Assembly: GCA_003344405.1 (NCBI GenBank)
Contig: NOWV01000038.1
Location: forward strand, 475,378 to 539,377
Direction of reading: 5' to 3'
DNA length: 64,000 nucleotides
From: Trichoplax sp. H2
Lineage: Eukaryota; Placozoa; Uniplacotomia; Trichoplacea
Under the pieces are notes generated by a model, which worked only from the letters and a program-made list of their open reading frames with translations, did not search any database and was not told where the DNA came from. This document shows positions 40,601-53,025 of the stretch, one piece after another; the first letter of the stretch is position 1; each line of letters begins with the position of its first letter. The translations under genes and the position numbers were made by a program.

Positions 40601-43600
40601 TTTTAAACTACGATAACGAACTGTGTTACCTTACTAGATACTCCATCAACTTTATCTAAAACTTTTTCAATGGATCTCCTCATTTCAGAATTTTGATGCC
40701 TACTTTCGTTAAGTAAAGCAGACATTATGCCACTATCCCCAGTATTAACTGTTTGTGGTCCAGGCTGTTGGTAAACACCAGTTGGGTACAAAGTTGTAGA
40801 CTGAGCTTGACTAGGATAAGTATTTGACTGATTTACTACACCAACAGATGCAGGTACATTCTGAGGTGTTGATAACGTCCCTACCATCTGTGACGATTGA
40901 TACAAAGCTACGTGCTGTTGTTTCTGTTGCTCTAGTTGTCTTTGCTGCTCCAAAAGTTTTTGTTTTTCTTGAATAATTTGTTTCTGCTTTAGAAGTTCCA
41001 GTTCTTGTTGTTCTTGTTCTATCTGTTGTTGGGCTAATTTCCTTTGCTGCTGTTCTAATTCACTCTGCATTTCTACTAAGCTATCGGATGAATTTATAGA
41101 TTGCTCTTCAGCGGATCTTCTACTGCTTGAACGAGCTCGTTCCTCAACTCCTTCCTAAAGTTCCGAAAGGGATTACAAAGTTATCTTATATTCGTCCAAT
41201 ATACAGCGTATGTTAAGTTTCATTAAAATCACTTCATATAAAGGAAAAATGCCAATCCTTACAAGATTGCTTTCGGTCGATGCGGGAGAAGGAATAACAA
41301 ACGGTAATGCATTAACACCCATTTTCGACATGCGAGAAATAAGTTTTGATCTTTTCTGGTCAGCCTCTGTCATCTAAAAGTTGTATTATAAATTAAGGAA
41401 TATTAACAATATTTATTACAGTTCCAGTAATAATGCTGCCACAAACACATGCCTTGTTATCACTATAACATTATATAACTGATTCTTGGACATACTGTAT
41501 ACACAATGGTTGTATAAAGGCAATTTGCATCATCACTTTACTTACTGTACTATATTGCTCCGTTAATGACGCAGTTCTAGCTTTAATTCCAGCATCATTC
41601 ACACTTTAGGAAGCAAATAAAAATATAACATTTATTTGATCGCATTAATTATCCAAGCTTTCTTTCTCAGTAGCTATTATATTGTATTATAAATATAGCA
41701 AACTAGCAATAGTTTTATGCCACAGTGCCTCAATTGCGATGCTTGGTCCGTATCTGGAGATGGCGTATTTACAGGTTCTGTTGTTAATGTAGGTTTCCGG
41801 CTAACAGCTGGCTTTGGAGCTTTATCATTTTTCTCCGAGTTATTTTTTACCGTATTAACATCTTCCTTATATTTTACCTTTGTAATTATAAATATAAAAA
41901 CTACCAATTACATAATCTCCGTAAATTCTCAAACGTAAAAACAATGAGGCTATCATAATTCTTCTAAAATGTAACCGTGCTATTTTATTAATCTTTATAG
42001 AGTAAATTATTTTTGTAAGCAAACAATATACATACTTTTTTTAGTTCTACTTCAAAAATTAAAGTTGAATTTGGTGGAATACGATCCCCTATACCCTAAT
42101 GAAGTACGTAATTTAGAGTAGATACACATGTTTAACGTGAGATATCCTGGCAATAAAGATACTACTAAAAGTACTCTATCGTTTAGTTAACCTTAGATCC
42201 ATAGGCTAACTCTGGAGGTATAACAAGAAATCTCTTTCCACCCTTTGCCATACCAACGACACCTTCATCCCATCCCTATCGTAAAACTAATATCAATAAT
42301 AACGTGGAAGTGCTAATAGCCAATTATGATAAACTAACCTTGATAGTTTTACCAGCACCAATACGAAAACGGAAGGGTTTATCATTTTTACTGCTACTGT
42401 CAAATTCCTAATGTTGGCATTTAAAAATAGAGCCATTTTGTTAAAAAGAAATATATGATGCAGAATTACTCGCTAAGATACTACTAAACTACCTGTCCAA
42501 TTGATCCATTCTTCAGTAACCAACCGGTATACTGCATTTCGACCATATCATCCGTTTTAACACTCTTTACAATCGAGAAATCAATCAAAATTTTATTTTA
42601 TAATTAAGCTAAAATTACTAAAATAATCAAAAATTTTATCATCAAACCTGCCCTTCTCCCATAATTAGATCTTGCATTATTAGTTCAGAATGTCCACTTG
42701 AATTTGATTTCGCCAATGCAATCTAAACATAACATGGGCATCTTATTAAAAGTTTTTTTGTATACTAATTTCTTAAATAAGTTGTTATGCATTGCACAAA
42801 AGCATAGCCAACAATAAAAAAACTTACCTGTTGACTAAATTCAAGAACAATCTTTTCAGAATCAAAACATACAGACCACATTAATCGGTTATCATCATAA
42901 AAACATGCATAATTGTTCGGTTGCAACTATTACAAATAGAGTAAAATAATAAAATAAGTTATTACAATAATGTCATGTCAACCAATTAGTGATTAAATAG
43001 TAACTTATGATTTTAATCATACCGTAAAGGTAAAGGATGATGTTATTTTGGCCATGGATACTGGTTTTTGCTTACCGGCATATAACAATAGCTGATACTA
43101 TCGAAAAAGTTGATAGAACTATGATTTAACAGTACAATAAAATGAGATACACAGTAGTTATCGTTATTGCTACAAGCATACTGTATTGCAGATCTCGGAT
43201 ATATGTACGCACTGCACTAACTTGTAGTATAAAGCTGTCCATTACTGTATTATCTACTATAGTAACTATAGTACATGCAACTAATTCCAATAATACAATA
43301 TCCCTCTATCTTTAATAATCAACTTTTTTAATTCATTTTTAACTGATCCAAGTGCCTAAAGTTCTTATGTAATTTTGATCGATAATGCTAATAATTATAA
43401 GAAATTGATAGTCAGAAAACACAGTACAACGCGACGTAATGTGCAGCATCACAACAGCTACAACTATAGCTCTTAAAAGAGAAAAAATCATTCATGTTCT
43501 ACGTACGAGTAAAATATAGTTTTGATAACAATTTCAGTTTATTATACGTAAAGTCACTATGCTTAGAGTAGGTAATAAATACATAGCTGATGCGATGCAG

Positions 43601-45302
43601 TACTGTAAATAATCGGTAAGCTACTATCGATCTTTCAATACGGTATTACATAAGATTAAAACCTGAATAGTCATTTTTTGTGTGTGTAGTAATGTGACTT
43701 TTATAAATAAGAGAAAATTATTAGCAGCTAAACGCAGTATACGAGTCAAATGTTTCATACATTTTCAGCAGAATAATTCCCCAGCAAGGCGATACCCAAT
43801 TTTCCCACGTTCTGGTATTGTCCATTTACACTAAATGATTTAAAGAGATAGCATACGAACTACAATATGAGCTTAATTCCATTGATAATAACTATGGTAG
43901 TCATAGAGTTTTTCATTAACAAAAATGAGATAAGTTAGAAAGTATTTCCATTATGATCAGATACCGGAAACAGCGTCATCTATCGTATCCAATACTGTTT
44001 ATACATTCCTACAGCACAAGTGTCCAATGCTGTAAAATCTGAGTAACATAATCAAATTGAATATACGTATGCAGGCAGGTGGAGGTTAGTTTAATGCAGC
44101 GGATACGTGTATGATAGTTTCAAAAAGTTATTTTATCGGTATACTTGAAATGGTATGAGATACTTAGTGTATCGTATTTCCCTTCCTGTTTGCAACGCTA
44201 TACGAGGTATTATGTCATCACTAGAAAAGTTTGTTATGTGTTCTAATGTGATGGAGGGTTCGATATCTCGGAGGATTGAGATTTAGTTGCCATTTACAAA
44301 TAGTGCACTAATGGTTGTATAAAAGCAATACGTTATTTTAAGTAGTAAAGTAAGTACAGTGAGGTAGTTACGGTAGATCAGCGTGCAAGCTGTCGTTAGT
44401 AACGTGTGAAGACTAACCAGGAAACTAACGATTTCTGAGGTGGAAATCGGCGGTATTTATAGTTGTATTAAAGATAGAGCACATGCAGAGAATAGGACTG
44501 TAGAATTAGATACAGCATACAGAATACCATAACAAATTATTTTGTCGATCCATGTCGATTCAGAATTTCGAATAGTATCATTGCCCCTGATAGATATACT
44601 GTATCAGGAATTATACAGTACGTAGGATGATTCTAATAAAGCATCCAGGGAAGATAATTAATCAATAACCATTGTGATTGATGCCTGTAGCATAGAGTGT
44701 ACTGTACACCGTAGAGTGGTTTTACTCTTGCTATAGATTAACTTGCTACAGCATATAAAGGAGTCGAGCCGATTGGATATGAAGAATCTGTAAAATCTAA
44801 ATTGGATAAAGTGATTGATTGATTGTATAACTTACATGCGGTAAGCATGAACTGCAGCAGCCTTGAGGTTAGTTAATGGTTGTGACTCTCCATCAGCAGC
44901 TAGTAGAAAATTATAAAATTAGTTGATTACTGTATTACGTTTCCATTAATGCACTAGTGATGATCTCGACATTGAGGAGTGCAATACATTGATCTATCTT
45001 GATCTAGCGTATTACCTTGCTGATTTTTCTTTGGCTGTTTAGGAGGAGTGTAGGTTAACGATTCATTTCCAAGACGATTAGACGCACGATCAGCATCAAA
45101 TAGAGATGAAAGTTTGGATGATCCCCTAAATTGAAACGAATCCATGGCATAAAAAGGAAGTATGCGTACATAAGTCGTCTTAATCTATCGCCTAGTTTGA
45201 GAAGGTAATAATAGGTATACTAATCAGTTTCTATTCGTACTTTGGAGTTCCCATGCTGAAATCAAGTTTGTCATCGTCATCAGGCATTGATAAGAACGAC
45301 AT
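37652..45302 (-). CDS. FKBP15: FKBP15 (WAFL): WH1-like, FKBP and coiled-coil protein
   Basis: Endosome-associated protein linked in animals to actin and early endosome transport. Exons (minus): 45302-45241, 45125-45016, 44899-44836, 43830-43761, 43091-43023, 42926-42828, 42722-42648, 42564-42493, 42407-42339, 42275-42192, 42095-42036, 41877 to about 41722, 41603-41546, 41373-41263, 41154-40630, 40529-40428, 40333-40239, 40128-39240, 39150-39079, 38996-38868, 38647-38540, 38395-37844, 37735-37652. The N terminus reads [28 protein letters not shown]1-like domain ([29 protein letters not shown]) spans 44899-42648, and the FKBP domain ([30 protein letters not shown]) spans 42564-42036. A Q-rich then long coiled coil includes [18 protein letters not shown], and [11 protein letters not shown] is shared with human. 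An acidic segment and a DLDWMS terminus follow. The pocket aromatics are intact. The donor of the exon near 41722 is unresolved by phase. Confidence 0.95.
37844..38395 (-). other. Acidic low-complexity exon of FKBP15
   Basis: This exon encodes 184 residues, starting with a long run of Asp and Glu broken by a few Asn, then S/E/N-rich sequence. It is the C-terminal acidic part of FKBP15, which is also acidic in human. The complementary and shifted frames (for example at 38158-38358) are artefacts of the repetitive codons. Confidence 0.8.
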
Positions 45303-45602
45303 CTTGCTTGTTGCGTAAGTTATTTTACTATGTAGCTAAAGTTATTTTAAATGGTGATATAGATCTACAGTAGGAAGTCTTTGCTTGGAATCATCTGATC
45401 TGATGATCTGCAGTTCAGCTGATTTTACTGGAAGTGTCAATACGTAGAATACAACACATTAATGACTGAGTGCAGCATCCTTTTTGCGACAGTCATCAGT
45501 GTGCTGTACACTGGACTGTACGACCAGTCGACCAGTCGTGTGACCATCATTCAAAATGATGACAAGAGTGGAACACTTTCTGTACTGTACTTCAGTCAGG
45601 AC

Positions 45603-45922
45603 GTCCGAAGACTTGGGAACGGTCACTGTCTCAGAAATCGTGGCGGATCTTAATCTGACTAGTACAGTACTAGTACTCAGTATAGATCATAACGGTTCGA
45701 ACCGAACCGAACCTTTCTCAGGTCTAAGACTTAGTCTAGTACAGTACAGTACTGTACTAATGCTTTCTGCTCTTTACAGTATGCTGTACAGTACAGTACT
45801 GTAGCATACAGTGCTTTATACTGCGACCTGCAGTACCTTGTACTGTGCTTGAGTCCGGCCTTCCGAGTATTTCGAGAACGGTCACGGTCGCAGAAATAGT
45901 GGCGGATCTCAATCTTACTGTA
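45603..45922. repeat. Two related repeat units flanking GTAC tracts
   Basis: The unit at 45603-45668 and the unit at 45851-45922 share GAACGGTCAC, CAGAAAT.GTGGCGGATCT and AATCT, with about 80-85% identity. Between them lie the 45-bp dispersed repeat copy and GTAC palindromes. This suggests a composite duplicated module. Confidence 0.75.
45681..45725 (-). repeat. Dispersed 45-bp repeat, copy B (inverted)
   Basis: The reverse complement of this stretch matches 586-630 at 44 of 45 positions. The single difference makes GGTTCGAACC, a perfect 10-bp palindrome, in this copy. It sits inside the repeat-rich region between FKBP15 and PRDX6. Confidence 0.85.
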
Positions 45923-46616
45923 CTACTGTACAGTGTACAGTACAGTATTGTTAGGATAAGAAGGACGTTGCAAAACACTGGTACAGTACATTATTACAGT
46001 ACCAAATAATGTACAGTACAAGAATTGTACAGTACAGTACAGTACTGTACAGTACATACCAGAGCACAGTAAAAATGCAACGTGACATACAGTACAGTAC
46101 AGTCATTCATTGGTCAAGGGTCATCGCGTGATATCCCTATCAGTAATATTATTATTATTGATTTATAGTACTGTACAATTGTACTAACTTTGAACGATAG
46201 CAGTATGGTAAGCTCCACGATTAAATCCTTTCGGTCGAACACTTACTAATATAGTATAAAATACACCTTACTGTACTGTATACTACAGTACACTAAAAAC
46301 ATTGTACTGTACAGTACATAAGACATGGGACACTGATTGTACAGTACGTACTGTACAGTAAGACTGTTCCGGTGAAATTGTAAATGCGAGTCTTGAAGTG
46401 TTGACGAAATGACAGAGGCAGTTTCTCACTCATTTTTTTGTTATATTCTCAGTCGTTTCTGAATGAACTTCTGATTCTCTAGTAGTCTTCCTAAGAGCTT
46501 TATGGTTAAAACGATCTTAATTTTTCGCCTAAAATTACAGTACTATACATTCGATTTACAGTAAGTACCATCATTCAATACTGTATTATTAATTAATGAT
46601 TAATAAGGAAAGTTAT

Positions 46617-46641
46617 GATTATTATTATTATTATTATTATT
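46617..46641. repeat. (ATT)n microsatellite
   Basis: Eight consecutive ATT units directly readable in the sequence. Other short simple repeats are an (AAT)n run at about 17396-17415 in a NUP214 intron and a (TA)n run at about 29123-29139 in a SUCO intron. Confidence 0.9.
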
Positions 46642-47686
46642 GACTGTCGATCCCTTCTTACTCGTGCGTACTAAACTTGTACCTTTTACTTTATACAGTA
46701 TTATCGGATGATTTGCATAGTATTGTAATGATGTTTATTTATTTCTATTTTACATGGAGATCATAACGTATGTAGGCTGCGATACTGATGCAAATCAAGG
46801 CTCTTCAAGTTATCTTCCCTTTGTAATAGTTCTTGTAGTAGTCTTTGGCACAATGTCTATTTGTTGAATGCAATCCATAAAGCTATGATGGGCGTACCCT
46901 AATACTGGACATTGGTCCGTACAGTACATGCAGTACAGTGTACAGTACTGTATACTGTATACGGTACAGTAAAGTTGATCCAATTGAAGCGACGTGACCC
47001 CGCCGCCTCAATAACATAATAGTGATAGTGGCACCTAGTGGCACCAGTGTTAGAGTCCAGTGGGCTGTATCCATGTGCTTTTCTGCTGCATCACCACGAC
47101 AACAATAAGGCAGACAAGGCAAGCAAATTCATTTCTTTCGTTGTCGTAGTATCTTCGATTGAGAAGCGGTACTACATTGTAGCAATTACAGCAACGTCAA
47201 CGGGACTAATCCATTACTACACGTTCAATGCCTTACTTGTACCTGTATAATGCTGTCGTCATGATTATGATCCATTTTTCAGGCTTTACCACTCCAATGC
47301 CAGTACAGTACTCCAGTACAATACTGTGTACCCTAGGGACCAATGTATGTACTGTACTGTACAGTCATTTTGACTGTCTCATACAGTACTTCATCTACGG
47401 TACAGTACCGTACTGTACTGTACAGTACAGTGAGTGTACACGCGACACTTGAATCGGTAGGCGTTACTACGTCAGTACTTGTAGAGCGACTTGAGCCTTC
47501 TACAAAAGGTATAAATAGCAGAGGAGCAACGATGAGTAAGCACATTATTGCAAGCTTTGCTGACGTGCTAATTTGGAGCTGCATCTTGGTAGGTTTGCTA
47601 AGTTGGGATGATATTGCCATAGCATTAATCACTTCTTGTAATTGTGGTTACTATTTTCATTCGTATTAGATTGGTAAAGAACGAAA

Positions 47687-50600
47687 ATGGTCAATCTCGG
47701 CGATCAATTACCTAATTTTAAAGCGAATACAACCCAAGGCAATATTGAATTCCATTCCTGGCTAAATGGAAAGTAAGTTTCATCGCTTCCAAGTATCAAT
47801 CGTGTATAGTATGTATAAGAGATACACAAGTTGGCTACAGCTTTGCAAATGCACAGTACAGTAGGTCTACTCTTCTTCTTTTAAACTTGACAAACCCAGA
47901 CCAAAACTTATCATAGATTACCATCATTTCATATCCAATTGATGCGATGATGAACGAGGATGATTTTCTTTCCATTGGATGCATTCCATACACATCTGCT
48001 ACTATTTACTTTGAAATAAATGGAGTGTATATCATGTCTATTGCTAAATCCTGTCTGGATTAGTCTAATCTCCAGACGGATTGGATCGGATAATAGCTGA
48101 TAACGATTGAATCATCGGAGGTAGCAGCTGCAACATCTTGCTCTTACCTTTTTTGTGATTGAAATGAATAAGATGTGAGATGGATGCCAATAATTGAACC
48201 CTATCTGCTGCTTTAAATACAATCGATTTGAAACTGGGAAACTCTCTATTCAGCGCTCATCATATACTATGACTTGGCTTGCATTTTTCTCTTTTTTTTT
48301 TTTTACAAAAGACCCAGGACAAGAACTGTCTTTATACAAAATTGCTGCTATCGCACGTAGTATGTGTTGTAGCCAGAAAAGCTGTATTTCAATAGACTAC
48401 AAAACGATAGGATCCACTTTCTCTCTTGAGCCTTTAAAGCTGATGCAACTCGGCTAGTATAGTATTACATTTGTAATCTGATATATCACATACTGTAGTA
48501 CTATGCTAAAATCACATCCTATGTGTATGAACTGGCGTGGGCTAAATTGTATGTTTAGCAGTTGATAGTTATTATTCAATTTAAGTTTATACAGGCAAGT
48601 TGATAGTTTGTAGTGAGCACACCAAACTACTTTACTCGTATATGTTAGACACCTAATAATTGTAAGGGACCACTCGAAAGAGTAGTTCCTAATAATTCAA
48701 TCGACCTTCAATAATTAAATAGTTAATTATATCTATGTGTAACTTCCATCTTTCTTTCACCAATACTTATATAACGTGCTATACTGTCAAAAACTCTTGT
48801 ATGTTGTAAAATTCACAATCAGCTATCCGTTCAAGATCGATCGTTCGTTCATTTTTCAAATAAGTAAGGTAGACTGAGAACAAAGTAACATTGTATAAAT
48901 CCGCAGTCAGCTTGTTCATGAATCATAAAGAATGAAGAGTTATAACAGGCACTACTCGAAAAAAAAAACTACTTCGTGATTGTACTGTAGCTAATATACA
49001 ATTCGAATTCGAGCACGTTAACCAGCAGTCTTCTTTATTAGCACAGTGTAGATCGATAACTGCTCAATCGTGCGTGCATCACTTGTGTTCTACATCGACT
49101 ATTTTCTATCCATATTTTACGTATGTGTTTGAGGGCTGGACTGCAAGTTGTGATTAATGAATAATTAATTTCTTCTCTTTAAATTGGGACATTAATTACT
49201 TCTTAACCGTAAATTATAAAAATAGAGAAACGTTTGTGTTGTATTCCACCCAGGCTGACATCATTAATTAGCTTACTGTACAATACTGTGTAGAAATCAA
49301 CTCTATTATATTGCAGTAAACAGCACAGATTATACAGTAATCTACCTATTATATTACAGTATACTGTATTGTCCGCAGCATAAAATACCGCAAAGCAAAC
49401 AATCTCCGCTGCTGCTTGATTCACGTGCTATTTCTATAGTTCAATTAAGAATAGAAACACAGCATGTTACTATTGTCATCCTTTAAAGAGATGGAGGGTA
49501 ATTAAAAACTTCCTGAAGTTACTGAATAGACTATTGCAATACACTTTTACGCCCGTTACGTTTTATTTTAATCAATTCTGATATGCCAGGACATTGCAAA
49601 TGAGTAGAACAATGGGTTCATAGGCTAATATCGAATTACGTTCTGTATAACCAACCAAGGTTCTACTAGTTATACAGTATACTGTGTTTAAAAAAAATAG
49701 AATGCACAGCTGGGTGTACGGATTCGGCTACTATTATAATAAAATAACTGTTATACGGCATCACTTCATGAACCAATTTCAAAAGCCCATTTCTAGTAGC
49801 CGAAATTTGGGCAGCATTATCATCTTCAATGTAATTCACGATCGTGCGTGACTCGTCTTATTCAATTTCTGTCACTACAATAGGTTCCACAGAAGCTGAG
49901 TACCATCAGCTCATATATGAAAATATCGATGTCGTAATTATATTGCATGCAAGTACAGCTAAATCCTTACTATGTTGACTAATAAATAAATGTTCACCGA
50001 ATCAGTAACACAACAACAGTTACCTATAATTTGATAAACCATGAAGGACCATTTTATTTTATATTATTTTTACGAAATTGGCGTACACATACTTTTCTAT
50101 CTATCTAATGTTCGTGTTCCTCTCCTATACTATCATATACTGGCAGTTCATTCATTAAATATAACCAGTACATCCGTTGAGCTATGATTTCATGTTTGTA
50201 TAGTATACTTAATGCAACTTTCGATCATTTAAACTATACTGTAGATGGGGAATCTTATTCTCTCACCCGGACGATTATACTCCTGTATGTACTACCGAAC
50301 TTGGAAGGGCAGCTAAATTAGCACCAGAATTCGAAAAGCGTGGAGTCAAGTTGATTGGACTTTCTTGCAATTCGGCTTCATCTCATTCCGGTTGGATTAA
50401 AGACATCGAAGCCTATAGTAGTTTAAGTGGCCAATTTCCTTTCCCTATCATCGCAGATGAAAAAAGAGAGCTTGCAGTACAACTTGGAATGCTCGACCCA
50501 GACGAGAAGGACAGTGCCGGATTACCTCTTACTTGTCGCGCTGTATGATATATTTTTCTTTAATAAAATATTTCTTTACCCTACTTTCTTAACAGAAATT

Positions 50601-51209
50601 ACCATTTTCTGTACGACCAACTACCATAGCATTGATTACGCTAATTATTGTACAATTATGATATATGCTTGCCTCATCATCAATTTTTTTTCATTAGGTA
50701 TTTATCGTTGATCAAAACGCAAAACTTAAATTGTCCTTATTGTACCCCGCTACAACTGGAAGAAACTTCGATGAAATTTTGCGCGTCGTTGACTCCCTTA
50801 AACTAACTGTTGAGAAGAAAGTAGCAACTCCAGTTGACTGGAAGGTATGACATTCTCACATTTCTATCTCATCTAAATTTAATGCCATCATCCCCTGAAA
50901 TCAGGGGTACCAGATAGGTGTATATAGACTCCAATCAATCAGTATCTTATTATCTATCTATAATGTATCAAAATCATTTGCCCATATTCGTTCTGAATCG
51001 CAAGTCAGCCAACTTTACCATGCCATTTCTAATTAATATTCTATCACTCTTTATTTTGTCTACGTCTCCTGTATCAATAGGCTGGCGATAAATGTATGGT
51101 TATTCCTTCTGTAAAAGCCGAAGATATCCCTAAGTTATTCCCAAAAGGAGTCGAAATTGCCAACGTCCCATCCGGCAAGCAATACATCAGGCTAACTCCT
51201 CAGCCATAA
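47687..51209 (+). CDS. PRDX6: 1-Cys peroxiredoxin (peroxiredoxin-6)
   Basis: Cytosolic 1-Cys peroxiredoxin that reduces H2O2 and lipid hydroperoxides through one peroxidatic cysteine. Four exons (47687-47772, 50245-50542, 50698-50844, 51081-51209) join in phase to 219 residues; human has 224. Exon 1 gives LGDQLPNFKANTTQGNIEFH. Exon 2 contains SHPDDYTPVCTTELGRAAKL with the peroxidatic Cys in PVCTTE and its upstream His, then FPFPIIADEKRELAVQLGML. Exon 3 has LKLSLLYPATTGRNFDEILR and VATPVDWK. Exon 4 ends PSGKQYIRLTPQP, as in the family. Where human PRDX6 has GDSWG (the acidic phospholipase A2 motif), this protein has NGKWG, so the lipase serine is absent. Intron 1 is 2.5 kb, long for this window. 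A poly(A) signal candidate (AATAAA) lies at 51442-51447. Confidence 0.98.
47773..50244. other. PRDX6 intron 1
   Basis: A 2.47-kb intron with no recognised gene. It is AT-rich with a T11 run near 48293 and short GTATACTGT motifs near 49360 and 49676, but few of the dense GTAC tracts found outside the gene. The open frames at 48194-48457 and 49203-49424 have no family resemblance. Confidence 0.55.
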
Positions 51210-53025
51210 ATTACGAATACGTTTCTATTAACTTAATGACGCCATCTTCGTAATCGTAGCTTAGACTCTATAACGACTACCATATCGAATATTAATGTAG
51301 CTAGTTTTAAGGTATATTATTATGATGCACGATCGCCAATAGATTACTACTCTTGAGGGACAAGTCGCTAGTGTACTTTCAACTATGCAGCTTGTCAATA
51401 TATCATCTTACTAGTCGTATTATTTATACGCATATTTTGGTAATAAAGCGTAATCGTCTGTGTCAATACGGTGTTTCTATTACCGGTTTCAAAATTATTC
51501 ATTAATAACCTCTTTGCCTTGATTTCTTTAATTCAGCTGTATTCAGAACAGAACCCTTGTACGTCATCGTAGCCTTGCAAAGTAATAGGAGTTGAATTTT
51601 GTATATTCTCTATAGCATGTGCACTACAGTAATATGAGCTCAAGTACCGTACACAGACAGATTAATAATCTTAATGAAAAGATAGCCATAATTGATTACC
51701 TTTGTATTATCATAACAACAACAATGGCCTAATATCTGAGCTAAACGTGCTTCTACTGTTTGCAAACTTATCCTACTGCAGTCCTCTTTACGTCGTTGTA
51801 AATAGGTTGAGGACACAAAATAATTTAATATATATATTTATAAGTACAGTAGATACTTCCAAAAATAGTAAAGTACAGAAGAAGAATTAATGAACCCATA
51901 TACAATCTACTACTACGTAAAAAGAATGCGAGTCCCATTTATGGTTGATGAAGCTCGTTTCATGATACTTTCACATCACCCATTATCATGTAGCTACCAG
52001 TCCTAAAAAATATAGATGAAATAATGATATGAAGAAGGTATAGTACTGTACATTCATAGAGTATTGTACTGTACCCAGTACAGAATAAGTATTTTAATTT
52101 GCATTAAACGCACTGCCTCGTTTCATGGCCATGATAGTGAGATCTATTGAATTACTAAAGGGCAGCATGCAACTGACGGTAATCATAAATCTCTTGAATG
52201 CATTCATAAGTACCGAAATTTTACTAGGAAAATGTAACAAGAATCGGCATGAATACTATAGATACTGTAGATATGCAATTATTAGAACTGATCTAAATTT
52301 TCAGCCGTTGTTGGGGAGCTTATTTAAATTCTGTTGACGAAAGAGTTTGTGAATCTATGTAAATGAAGTACAAACTCCTATTGCGCGATTGTAGAGGCTT
52401 TTATATTTACAAAATACATAAATCAAGACATAAACGATATAGTTGATATAACATCACGTTAGAAAACCGAAAATTTTATTACATTCCAACGAAGATAAAG
52501 AACTCTAGCGATATTGTCAATAACTTTTTACCAAGAATAGTTTTTGCAACCGGTCAACCGCTAGACAGTAAAAGGCACTTCGTAAAATTTGTACTATTAA
52601 TAATATTTATAATATACAGTGAAATATTGATAAATCTTTTCAGCACATTGTTATTATATCACGCACTAAAACGAAATGGGACTATCATAAACGACGATTG
52701 CTTTCAAAAAATTAATTTTAAAACACGTTATTCCAGTGTGGTACGGGTATGTACAAATTCAGTAGTATAAAATATGGTATTGATAGGTTTTCGTGCAACA
52801 ACAAATTTATCTAAAACATAGATTATAATTATGTATGAGTACTGTACATAAAATTATCCAACGCTTCTAAGAATAAACCAGGTATAGTGTACTATAATTC
52901 ATAATAAAGTTTCGGTAAAATCCAATATATAATATATGATATCCTTACAATTTGAAGGAAAAATAACCAGACATACACGCTATAAGCGACACCCATAAAT
53001 AAATTCTATTTCCGGCGATTATTTC
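51210..53025. other. Convergent intergenic region PRDX6 / RalGDS-type gene
   Basis: No gene recognised. It contains the PRDX6 poly(A) signal candidate at 51442-51447 and a short GTAC tract at about 52043-52085. The open frames at 51702-51890 and 52125-52337 carry no motif. Confidence 0.55.

Larger units (their letters stand above)
45303..47686. other. Divergent intergenic region FKBP15 / PRDX6, repeat-rich
   Basis: No gene recognised. This is the densest GTAC palindrome region: about 45660-45810, 45910-46110, 46270-46365, 46920-46975 and 47300-47435. It also holds the second copy of the 45-bp dispersed repeat, a pair of related units at 45603 and 45851, and an ATT microsatellite. The many open frames (such as 46883-47122 and 47333-47632) run through these repeats and look unlike proteins. 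Both FKBP15 and PRDX6 promoters must be here. Confidence 0.65.

Noticed and set aside
46883-47632. Overlapping frames on both strands before PRDX6
   Set aside because: All cross GTAC palindromes, have non-family sequence and mutually overlap. I found no splice structure to support them.
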